This document shows, in pieces, positions 1 to 5,864 of a DNA stretch of 8,453 nt. This stretch comes from JBHJOF01 sp050330055. GTDB taxonomy: Bacteria; Pseudomonadota; Alphaproteobacteria; Kiloniellales; JAKSDN01. Under the pieces are notes generated by a model. It was given only the letters and a program-made list of their open reading frames with translations. It was not told the DNA's origin and searched no databases. A program made the position numbers and the translations under genes. The stretch spans positions 1 to 8,453 of the forward strand of contig JBHJOF010000230.1 of NCBI GenBank assembly GCA_050330055.1, written 5' to 3'. Position 1 is the first letter of the stretch. Each line of letters starts with the position of its first letter.

Positions 1-98
1 GGTTTAAGCTGCGACAACCTGCTGTAGGGTCTTGTTGCATCTGGCATAGCGGCCATAGCGGCAGGACGGAGACTTGCTTTTCCTCTGTCCCCTTTCGG

Positions 99-257
99 CG
101 CTTCGCGCCAGCCCCCCTCTGGCGCTGCGCCCGGTGATCCCCTGGGCCTCCCCCGCAAAAGGGGAGGCAAACTAAGGTGCCGGCTCCGCTCATTTTTTCC
201 CCACCCCCTTGAGGGGGAGGGTTGGGAGGGGGGCCAGGGACCACGGGGCGCGAAGCG
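99..257. repeat. Foldback intergenic repeat element
   Basis: About 160 non-coding bases fold back on themselves. The outer arms are CGCTTCGCGCC at 99-109 and its exact complement at 247-257. Inside them, GCCCCCCTC at 111-119 pairs exactly with 226-234. Two hairpins lie in the interior: an 8-bp stem at 146-153/161-168 with a 7-base loop, and a C-run/G-run stem at 204-209/212-217. The nesting of arms and hairpins suggests a dispersed palindromic intergenic element of the kind common in GC-rich proteobacteria. Copy number cannot be seen from this window. No open reading frame with a plausible start lies within it. Confidence 0.6.
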
Positions 258-400
258 GACAACACTAAGGCTTTCTTGTTTAAGCCGGACAGCCGTGGCC
301 TGCGCCGACCATGACGGTTGGTGTGAACGAGCCAATATGCGGACAGCTGCCGGTCAAGCCCGCGAATGACGAATAGTGCAGAACAGCGCAGCCAGAATCA

Positions 401-436
401 CCGCGCCCCGGCCGCCGAAGGGCAGCCGGGGCGCGG
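401..436 (-). terminator. Strong hairpin downstream of katG, possible terminator
   Basis: CCGCGCCCCGGC at 401-412 is an exact complement of 425-436, giving a 12-bp GC-rich stem with a 12-base loop. It lies about 95 bases past the katG stop in the direction of katG transcription. No T tract follows on either strand, so intrinsic termination is uncertain. It could instead stabilise the mRNA 3' end or be a remnant of a repeat. Confidence 0.35.
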
Positions 437-492
437 GCAGGGCCGTTCGCCGTTGCGGTGGGGCTAGGCGGCGGCTTCTGTCGGGACGTTTA

Positions 493-506
493 GGCCAAGC
501 TTGGCC
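493..506 (-). terminator. Perfect 14-bp palindrome just after katG stop
   Basis: GGCCAAGCTTGGCC is a perfect palindrome about 25 bases past the katG stop codon. In RNA it would form a short stem with a tight loop. The minus-strand sequence that follows (TAAACG) has no U tract. A role in katG transcript termination or 3' end protection is inferred from position alone. Confidence 0.3.
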
Positions 507-531
507 ACGCCCGAGCATCGTAGTGCCGCAA

Positions 532-2691
532 TCAGGCGAGATCGAAGCGATCTGCGTTCATGACCTTGGTCCAGGCCGCAATGAAGTCGTGCACGAACTT
601 ATCTTTGCTATCGTCCTGGGCATAGACTTCGGCATAGGCCCGAAGGATCGAACTGGATCCGAAGACGAGATCCATGCGGGTCGCGGTCCACTTGACTTCG
701 TCCGTTTTGCGATCACGGATATCGTACAGATCGCTGCCGGTTGGCTTCCACGCATACTTCATGTCCGTCAGGTTCACGAAGAAGTCATTCGTGAGGGCGC
801 CTTCGCGATCGGTGAACACGCCGTGCCTGGTGCCGCCGTGGTTGGTGCCGAGAACACGCATGCCGCCGACAAGCACGGTCATCTCGGGAGCGGTCAGCCC
901 CATGAGCTGTGTGCGATCGAGCATGAGCTCTTCGGGGCTGACCACATAGTCATTCTTGAGCCAGTTGCGGTAGCCGTCGGCGATCGGCTCCAGCGGCTCG
1001 AAGGAGTCGGCATCGGTCATCTCGTCGGTGGCATCCCCGCGGCCCGGTGCGAAGGGCACGGTGACGTCGAAGCCCGCGGCCTTGGCCGCCCGCTCGACGC
1101 CGACGTTGCCGGCCAGAACGATGACGTCTGCGACGCTGGCGCCGGTCTCGGCCGCGATGGGTTCGAGCACGGCCAGAACCTTGGCGAGGCGCTTGGGCTC
1201 GTTGCCCTCCCAGTCCTTCTGGGGGGCGAGACGGATGCGCGCCCCGTTGGCGCCGCCGCGCATGTCCGAGCCGCGGTAAGTGCGGGCACTGTCCCAGGCC
1301 GTCGCGACCACTTCGCCGATTGAGAGGCCGCTCGCCGCGATCTTCGCCTTGACCGCCTTGACATCGTAGTCGGTGCGGCCGGCCGGCACCGGGTCCTGCC
1401 AGACCAGGTCCTCCTTAGGAACGTCTGGACCGATATAGCGCGCCTTCGGCCCCATATCGCGGTGCGTGAGCTTGAACCAGGCCCGCGCGAAGACTTCCGA
1501 CAAGTATTCGGGATCCTTGTAGAACCGCTCGGAGATCTTCCGGTAGATCGGATCCTTGATCATGGCCATGTCGGCATCGGTCATGATCGGGTTGTAGCGG
1601 ATCGAGGGGTCCTCGACATCGACGGGCTTGTCTTCTTCCTTGATGTCGACGGGTTCCCACTGCCAGGCACCGGCTGGGCTCTTTCTCAGTTCCCACTCGT
1701 GGTTGAAGAGCATTTCGAAGTAGCCGCTGTCCCATTTGGTCGGATGGGTCGTCCATGCGCCCTCGATGCCGCTCGTGATGGAGTCGCGGCCCTTGCCCTT
1801 GCCTGTCGGGTTACGCCAGCCAAGACCCTGCTCTTCAACACCGGCCGCCTCGGGATCGGGACCGAGCAGGGTGGCATCGCCATTGCCGTGGCACTTGCCG
1901 ATTGTGTGGCCACCGGCGGTCAGAGCGACGGTTTCCTCGTCGTTCATGGCCATGCGGGCAAAGGTCTCGCGAACTTCCAGCGCGGTCTTGAGCGGATCAG
2001 GCTTGCCGCCAACACCTTGGGGATTCACATAGATGAGACCCATTTGCACGGCGGCCAGCGGGTTCTCCAGCGATCGCGGGTCCTCGTCACTTTCATAACG
2101 GCCGCGGCCGAGCCATTCCTTTTCGGAGCCCCAGTAGGTGTCCTTTTCAGGATGCCAGATGTCTTCGCGGCCGAAGCCGAAGCCGAAGGTTTTCAGACCC
2201 ACCGACTCATAGGCGATCGTGCCTGCCAGAATGATGAGGTCTGCCCAGCTGATCTTGTTGCCGTACTTCTTCTTGATCGGCCACAAGAGGCGGCGTGCCT
2301 TGTCGAGGCTGACATTGTCCGGCCAGGAGTCGAGCGGTGCGAAGCGCTGGTTGCCTGTGCCGCCGCCGCCACGGCCGTCGGCGATGCGATACGACCCGGC
2401 GGCGTGCCAGGCCATGCGGATCATCAAGCCAGCATAGTGGCCCCAGTCGGCAGGCCACCAGTCCTGGCTGTCGGTCATCAGCGCGTGAAGGTCTTTCTTG
2501 AGCGCGTCGACATCGAGCTTCTTGAGCTCTTCACGATAGTTGAAGTCCTTGCCCAGCGGATTGGTCTTGCTGTCGTGCTGATGCAGGATGTCGAAGTTTA
2601 GGGCGTTCGGCCACCACTCCATGACGTTTCTGCCGAGGCTGGTATTCCCGCCGTGCATCACCGGACATTTGCCTGCAACTATTGCGTCCAT
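532..2691 (-). CDS. katG: Bifunctional catalase-peroxidase KatG
   Basis: This 719-residue haem enzyme removes hydrogen peroxide by catalase and peroxidase reactions. Its length is normal for the family. The distal site is complete: Arg92, Trp95 and His96 in the IRMAWHAAG motif. The Trp95-Tyr221-Met247 trio that forms the family's covalent adduct is present. The proximal side has haem-ligand His262 (GGHTIGKCHG), Trp313 and Asp374. Arg411, needed for catalase turnover, is in HRDMGP. Ser307 corresponds to Ser315 of the mycobacterial enzyme. The N-terminal haem domain is followed by the usual haem-free C-terminal copy. The start MDAIVAGKCPVMHG is family-typical and has an AGGAG ribosome site six bases upstream. 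It lies 32 bases downstream of a small ORF and is probably co-transcribed with it from a promoter carrying a Fur/PerR-type palindrome. No frameshift or missing key residue was seen. Confidence 0.98.
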   Translation of the reverse strand: MDAIVAGKCPVMHGGNTSLGRNVMEWWPNALNFDILHQHDSKTNPLGKDFNYREELKKLDVDALKKDLHALMTDSQDWWPADWGHYAGLMIRMAWHAAGSYRIADGRGGGGTGNQRFAPLDSWPDNVSLDKARRLLWPIKKKYGNKISWADLIILAGTIAYESVGLKTFGFGFGREDIWHPEKDTYWGSEKEWLGRGRYESDEDPRSLENPLAAVQMGLIYVNPQGVGGKPDPLKTALEVRETFARMAMNDEETVALTAGGHTIGKCHGNGDATLLGPDPEAAGVEEQGLGWRNPTGKGKGRDSITSGIEGAWTTHPTKWDSGYFEMLFNHEWELRKSPAGAWQWEPVDIKEEDKPVDVEDPSIRYNPIMTDADMAMIKDPIYRKISERFYKDPEYLSEVFARAWFKLTHRDMGPKARYIGPDVPKEDLVWQDPVPAGRTDYDVKAVKAKIAASGLSIGEVVATAWDSARTYRGSDMRGGANGARIRLAPQKDWEGNEPKRLAKVLAVLEPIAAETGASVADVIVLAGNVGVERAAKAAGFDVTVPFAPGRGDATDEMTDADSFEPLEPIADGYRNWLKNDYVVSPEELMLDRTQLMGLTAPEMTVLVGGMRVLGTNHGGTRHGVFTDREGALTNDFFVNLTDMKYAWKPTGSDLYDIRDRKTDEVKWTATRMDLVFGSSSILRAYAEVYAQDDSKDKFVHDFIAAWTKVMNADRFDLA

Positions 2692-2697
2692 CTCTCT

Positions 2698-2702
2698 CTC
2701 CT
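2698..2702 (-). promoter_or_regulatory. katG ribosome binding site
   Basis: The minus strand reads AGGAG at 2702-2698, six bases before the ATG at 2691-2689. This fixes the katG start at the family-typical MDAIVAGKCP residues. A GA repeat follows the site up to the start codon. Confidence 0.75.
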
Positions 2703-2723
2703 ATCGTCTCTGCGTTTACTGAA

Positions 2724-2912
2724 CTATTCCGTGGACAAGGAGCCAAACCCGGGGGCGCCCTTGGCATAGGCCGGATCGGCCGGGTGGAAGTGCACGAGCT
2801 GGCGCAGCTTGATCTCCGAGGGCGCGCCCTCCATGGCGTCGGCAATGGGCGCACCGCCATTCGTGGTAATGCTGGGGGATTGGGGCGGTTTGGGCGACTT
2901 GCTCATGGCCAT
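2724..2912 (-). CDS. Small protein upstream of katG, catalase-arm-like
   Basis: A 62-codon frame lies between the katG-operon promoter and katG, ending 32 bases before katG starts. An alternative in-frame ATG at 2906 would give 60 residues. No strong ribosome site precedes either start. Its function is not known to me. Two stretches resemble the N-terminal arm of monofunctional haem catalases: TTNGGAPIAD near residues 17-26 and YAKGAPGFG near 48-56. The second aligns with the catalase VHAKGAGAFG motif, but the catalytic His is replaced by Tyr and the spacing between the motifs is too short. The protein has no membrane segment or signal peptide. It may be a relic of a catalase gene, an unrelated small protein with chance similarity, or a translated leader of katG. 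Its position makes co-expression with katG likely. Confidence 0.5.
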   Translation of the reverse strand: MAMSKSPKPPQSPSITTNGGAPIADAMEGAPSEIKLRQLVHFHPADPAYAKGAPGFGSLSTE

Positions 2913-2946
2913 GGCTTCTGACTGCGAGCGACGGGGTATCCTTCTT

Positions 2947-2974
2947 AATTTAGAATAATTCTAAACAAGGTCAA
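2947..2974 (-). promoter_or_regulatory. Probable promoter of small ORF-katG operon
   Basis: On the minus strand TTGACC (2974-2969) serves as a -35 element, followed after 16 bases by TAAATT (2952-2947), a 4/6 match to the -10 consensus. Transcription would start near 2940, about 28 bases before the small ORF. The palindrome at 2949-2965 covers most of the -10 and spacer, which fits repression by steric blocking. Confidence 0.5.
2949..2965. promoter_or_regulatory. Fur/PerR-type operator palindrome at katG promoter
   Basis: TTTAGAATAATTCTAAA is a perfect inverted repeat of 8-1-8 bases, containing the 7-1-7 core TTAGAAT-A-ATTCTAA. This architecture matches Per/Fur boxes, for example the Bacillus Per box TTATAATNATTATAA. 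It is an AT-rich island in GC-rich surroundings and overlaps the inferred promoter of the operon. The family of the regulator is inferred from the architecture, and no regulator gene is present in the window. Confidence 0.7.
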
Positions 2975-2994
2975 GCCCTGCCATGACGGGCTTG
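2972..2994. terminator. Hairpin upstream of katG operon promoter
   Basis: CAAGCCC at 2972-2978 pairs exactly with GGGCTTG at 2988-2994 around a 9-base loop. It lies downstream of the exporter gene on the minus strand and runs into the -35 hexamer of the next operon. It could be a second weak terminator for the exporter transcript. No long U tract follows. Confidence 0.3.
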
Positions 2995-3028
2995 CGAAAA
3001 ATTCATGGGCAGACGAGGTGAAGACTAA

Positions 3029-3048
3029 GGCACGCCTGTCTGCGTGCC
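3029..3048 (-). terminator. Likely terminator of the metal exporter gene
   Basis: GGCACGC at 3029-3035 and GCGTGCC at 3042-3048 form a perfect 7-bp stem with a 6-base loop. The hairpin sits 11 bases past the exporter stop codon. On the minus strand it is followed by TTAGTCTTC, a weak U-rich tail. Position and structure fit an intrinsic terminator. Confidence 0.5.
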
Positions 3049-3059
3049 CCTGATCTCGG

Positions 3060-4253
3060 TCAAATCAGCCAGTAGACGGCGTAGGCCACGATGAAGGCCG
3101 GGATGGCGCTGTAGAGGCTGGCGACAACGGCGGCCTTGGGCGCCAGGGCGATCGCCGGGAAGAGGGCGTCGCCGTCGTTGCTGATGGCGTTGCCGACCTG
3201 CGCCGCGAGCGGCAGGCTGCCGCTCAGGTAGAGCGTGGTCACCAAGATCTGCGGGCCGCAGCCGGGCAGGAAGCCGACCGCAATCGCGGCCAGCGGCACC
3301 AGCGGGCCCCAGAGCGCGAAGAGGCGGCCCAGGTCGGCCCCGGTCAGGAACACCGTCAGCTCGTAGGCGAGGAAGGCCAGCACCACCCAGGTGGTGATGA
3401 AGCTGGTATCGGCGACCACGCGTTCCAGGGTGGCGGGGCCGCTGCCGTCGCCCTGCAGCGAGTGGGTCGGCTCGCCCGTGCCCTTGGCCCAGAGCGCCAG
3501 CGACAGCGTGGCGCCGGCCACGCCGAGCCAGAAGGCGATTGGCTCGAGCGGGATGGACGCGGCAATCGCCGCAAGGTCGAGCTGCAGGGCGTCGGCCAGG
3601 CCGAAAGCCAGGCCCGGGATCGCCAGCGCCAGCCAGGCCTGCCTCAGCAGCCGCCCGGCCGGCGCCGCGCGGGCGGGCTCGTTCAAGGTCACGGGGCAGG
3701 AGGCGCGCTCGGGGCGCCGCGGCACAGCCGGGCGCAGGAAGTCCTGGCTGTGGATCAGGTCGATCAGCCAGCCGGAGACCATGCCGACACCCAGGCCGAG
3801 GCCGAAGATCACCGCGCCGGTCGTGGGCTCGCGCGCCAGCAGTAGGAACATGGCGTCGCCCATGGTCGCGGTCAGGGTGGCGACCAGGCTGCCGAAGCTG
3901 ATGTAGCCGCGGGTGAACTGGGTGACCATGACGATGGCGCCGCCGCAGCCCGGGAAGGCGCCCATCACGGCGGCCAGCGGCACCTGCCAGCGGCGCAGCC
4001 GCGCCAGGAGCTGACCGATATCCCCTTTGAACAGCGTCTCCAGGCCATAGATCAGCGCCAGCGTGCCGGCGACGAAGACCGACACCGCGATGTAGGCCTC
4101 GCTCAGCACGCTGGTGACCACGGCGAAGAGCCCGGGCGAGGCGAGCACCAGGCCAGCCAGGCCCGCCAGCGCGGTCCAGCGCCAAGCGGCGGCAGACGGC
4201 CGCGGCAGCAGCGGCCGGACCGTTCTGGGCAGCAATGCAGCCAACTGGGCCAT
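3060..4253 (-). CDS. Putative manganese/heavy-metal exporter, 10-TM family
   Basis: A 397-residue hydrophobic inner-membrane protein with roughly ten membrane segments. It fits the putative 10-TM heavy-metal exporter family (ArsP_2-like, often annotated as putative manganese transporter). It has two related halves: the PGCG motif occurs at residues 101-104 and again at 330-333. Each copy is followed about 29 residues later by a GDA motif (MGDAMFLL near 131, DGDALFPA near 361). The halves are joined by a soluble, proline- and charge-rich linker around 168-205. The duplicated cysteine- and aspartate-bearing motifs are candidate metal-binding sites. The start has GGAG eight bases upstream. It is a single-gene unit with a consensus -10 and a Fur/Mur-like dyad upstream and a hairpin behind. 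Metal export is inferred from family membership, and the actual substrate is unproven. Confidence 0.75.
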   Translation of the reverse strand: MAQLAALLPRTVRPLLPRPSAAAWRWTALAGLAGLVLASPGLFAVVTSVLSEAYIAVSVFVAGTLALIYGLETLFKGDIGQLLARLRRWQVPLAAVMGAFPGCGGAIVMVTQFTRGYISFGSLVATLTATMGDAMFLLLAREPTTGAVIFGLGLGVGMVSGWLIDLIHSQDFLRPAVPRRPERASCPVTLNEPARAAPAGRLLRQAWLALAIPGLAFGLADALQLDLAAIAASIPLEPIAFWLGVAGATLSLALWAKGTGEPTHSLQGDGSGPATLERVVADTSFITTWVVLAFLAYELTVFLTGADLGRLFALWGPLVPLAAIAVGFLPGCGPQILVTTLYLSGSLPLAAQVGNAISNDGDALFPAIALAPKAAVVASLYSAIPAFIVAYAVYWLI

Positions 4254-4300
4254 GGACAGTGCTCCGCGAGGTCTCCAGCCAAATCATTGACAGAGCGCAG

Positions 4301-4306
4301 ATTATA
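4301..4306 (-). promoter_or_regulatory. -10 element of the metal exporter promoter
   Basis: The minus strand reads TATAAT at 4306-4301, a perfect -10 hexamer 47 bases upstream of the ATG. The -35 region about 17 bases further up (around 4324-4329) is poor, which is common for activated or tightly repressed promoters. The inferred leader is only about 40 bases, so there is no room for a manganese riboswitch. Confidence 0.55.
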
Positions 4307-4314
4307 AATGCAAT

Positions 4315-4329
4315 TGCAACTTATTCGCA
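4315..4329. promoter_or_regulatory. Candidate Fur/Mur-like operator of exporter gene
   Basis: TGCAACTTATTCGCA is an imperfect 7-1-7 dyad (five of seven positions symmetric) with TGC/GCA ends, lying over the -35/spacer of the exporter promoter. The layout resembles alphaproteobacterial Fur and Mur boxes. This is a by-eye match only. Confidence 0.35.
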
Positions 4330-4363
4330 TTTGAGATATGGACTTGAGATGCTTGAATGTCAA

Positions 4364-4517
4364 GGACGGGGAGACGGGCAGGCGGGCAGTCCGCGGCTCC
4401 GTCGAGTGCCACAGCGAATGCTACTGGCGTCAACTAGCGAGACTTGCCAAGGGCACGCGAGCTGTTCGAGCGTTCAGGGGTGCGTCTCGTTAGATTCCAG
4501 CGGTACTGACGCAACGC
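4364..4517. other. Intergenic gap with one interrupted inverted repeat
   Basis: No gene was seen between the exporter promoter and the end of the cytochrome gene. CTAGCGAGAC at 4434-4443 can pair with GTCTCGTTAG at 4484-4493 in plus-strand RNA, ten pairs including one G-U, across a 40-base loop. On the minus strand one pair is lost. There is no clear terminator for the cytochrome transcript. Confidence 0.3.
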
Positions 4518-5864
4518 TCACTCGGCGCCTTTCCCGAAGTCCCATTTCCAGTCTGGGCCTTCCCAGGGCCAGCCACCGCGCTCGGGCCAATCGGCTTCAG
4601 GCAGACCGATCACGCGGCGGTGCTGGTCCAGGCGGAAGGTGTGCTGCGTCCGCCAACCCTGCCAAGCCGGGTCGTCCCAGCCCCGGCGGCCGTCCATGAC
4701 CTCCTGCACCGCAGCGAGGTCCGGATACGCGGTCTCGCCATGGCATTGGGCACAGACCTGGAGCAGATCGCCCCGGAGCAGCGCTCCGTGGGCGTTGGCG
4801 TCGTGCATGGCGTGGCAGGCGGTGCAGGTCATGTTTGCTTTGGTACCGAGGTAGTGATCCATGAACTGCTGCCGGCTGGCCGCCGCCTTGCCGTCAGCGG
4901 CGACCCTGGAGGTTCCCTGGCCCCACTCCACGGGAACCGGGGTGAAGTGCTCGAGGATGTTGTCACCGGGCCGGAGGTCGATGCTGTCCTGACGTCCTTC
5001 GTGAACGGCGCTGGCGCCTCGGATGTGGCACTGCCCGCAGAGGTGCACCTGCTGGTCCGTGGTGAGCCGGGCCGGGTTGACGATCAGGCCTCGAGCCCTG
5101 GGCGCGGCGACGTGGGCACTGCCCGGGCCGTGGCAGGACTCGCAGCTCACGCCTAAGTCCGCGGTCAGGCGCTCGAGCGGCTGGTTGCGATCGGCCTCGA
5201 AAGCCTGGAGCTCGAAGCCGCTGACGTGGCAACCGATGCAGTTCTCCTCGTAGATGCGCGCCTGATTCCGGTCGCGCCAGGTGTGCTGGTAAGCACCGTC
5301 ATCGAAGCTGTACTGGTACTTGAGCAGCCGGGTGCCGGCGCCGTCACCCAGGTTCACGGCCAGCGCCTGGCGGTGCTTGGCGCCGATATGGTAGGGCGAG
5401 ACGGACTGCTCGTGGCGCACGGCCCCTCCGGCATCTAAGAAGCGCGCGGTGAACCGCCGTTGCCCTTCGTGCGCCACGTAGACCGCGGCAATGCCGTCAA
5501 GCCGGGTGCCATCGGCCAGCACCAAGCTGCGAACGCCGTCGATTCCCGTGGGCTGGTTTTCGTCGAAGACCACCGGGTTGCCCGCTGCATCCGGGAGATC
5601 GCCCCAGCGTTCCAGCAGCTCGGCGTTGATGCCCGTGACGGGGCCGAGCATTTGCGGATGGTAGGTGTCGCGGAAGGCCTGATGAATGCCCCGGTGGCAG
5701 GCAATGCAGCGAGCGGTACCCGTAAAGCTCGTCCGGACGGCCTCGGTCAGGTCAGCGCCCCGGTCGGCGCCGGCGTCGGGCGCATCGCCGAGCAGGTCGA
5801 TCAGCGACAAGGTTACGACGGCTCCTAGGAAGAACGCCCAGGCGGCGAAGACCAGACGTTTCAT
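4518..5864 (-). CDS. Membrane-anchored periplasmic hexahaem cytochrome c
   Basis: A 448-residue multihaem c-type cytochrome related to the cytochrome c554-like group. Residues 1-3 are MKR and about 4-26 form a hydrophobic signal or anchor segment, placing the rest in the periplasm. Six CxxCH haem sites are visible: C53-H57, C209-H213, C241-H245, C276-H280, C347-H351 and C371-H375. The third sits in the typical SCESCHGPGSAH sequence. A stretch of about 150 residues without haem separates the first site from the other five. The tryptophan-rich C-terminus has no second anchor. The frame is open for 125 codons further upstream, but that part lies inside the reductase gene. The ATG at 5864 overlaps the reductase stop as ATGA, with AGGAG 11 bases upstream, so translation is coupled. 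Its role is probably to receive electrons from that reductase. The final acceptor is unknown. Confidence 0.9.
   Translation of the reverse strand: MKRLVFAAWAFFLGAVVTLSLIDLLGDAPDAGADRGADLTEAVRTSFTGTARCIACHRGIHQAFRDTYHPQMLGPVTGINAELLERWGDLPDAAGNPVVFDENQPTGIDGVRSLVLADGTRLDGIAAVYVAHEGQRRFTARFLDAGGAVRHEQSVSPYHIGAKHRQALAVNLGDGAGTRLLKYQYSFDDGAYQHTWRDRNQARIYEENCIGCHVSGFELQAFEADRNQPLERLTADLGVSCESCHGPGSAHVAAPRARGLIVNPARLTTDQQVHLCGQCHIRGASAVHEGRQDSIDLRPGDNILEHFTPVPVEWGQGTSRVAADGKAAASRQQFMDHYLGTKANMTCTACHAMHDANAHGALLRGDLLQVCAQCHGETAYPDLAAVQEVMDGRRGWDDPAWQGWRTQHTFRLDQHRRVIGLPEADWPERGGWPWEGPDWKWDFGKGAE

Larger units (their letters stand above)
1..531. other. Non-coding region downstream of katG
   Basis: No convincing gene is present here. 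Positions 45-62 carry a tandem 9-bp duplication (CATAGCGGC twice). The foldback element occupies 99-257. Two GC-rich hairpins at 401-436 and 493-506 lie just past the katG stop. A minus-strand frame runs in from the foldback element and stops at 4-6, but it has no start codon and no recognisable family signature. Nothing else was recognised between 259 and 400. Confidence 0.6.

Noticed and set aside
4..110. Possible truncated transposase end on the minus strand
   Set aside because: The frame ending at 4-6 has no start, runs into the foldback repeat, and its residues match no transposase family that I can recognise.
376..1323. Plus-strand open frame of 315 codons
   Set aside because: Most of it is antisense to katG and its first part spans the GC-rich hairpin region; no ribosome site or recognisable domain.
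1462..2601. Long plus-strand open frame of 379 codons opposite katG
   Set aside because: It lies entirely antisense to a clear katG, has no family signature, and is explained by high-GC codon bias of the real gene.
3025..4287. Overlapping minus-strand frame of 420 codons at the exporter gene
   Set aside because: Its product is arginine- and glycine-rich with no membrane segments, while the neighbouring frame gives a coherent polytopic protein with conserved motifs.
4254..4300. Manganese riboswitch in the exporter leader
   Set aside because: The leader from the TATAAT promoter is only about 40 bases, too short for a yybP-ykoY type riboswitch.
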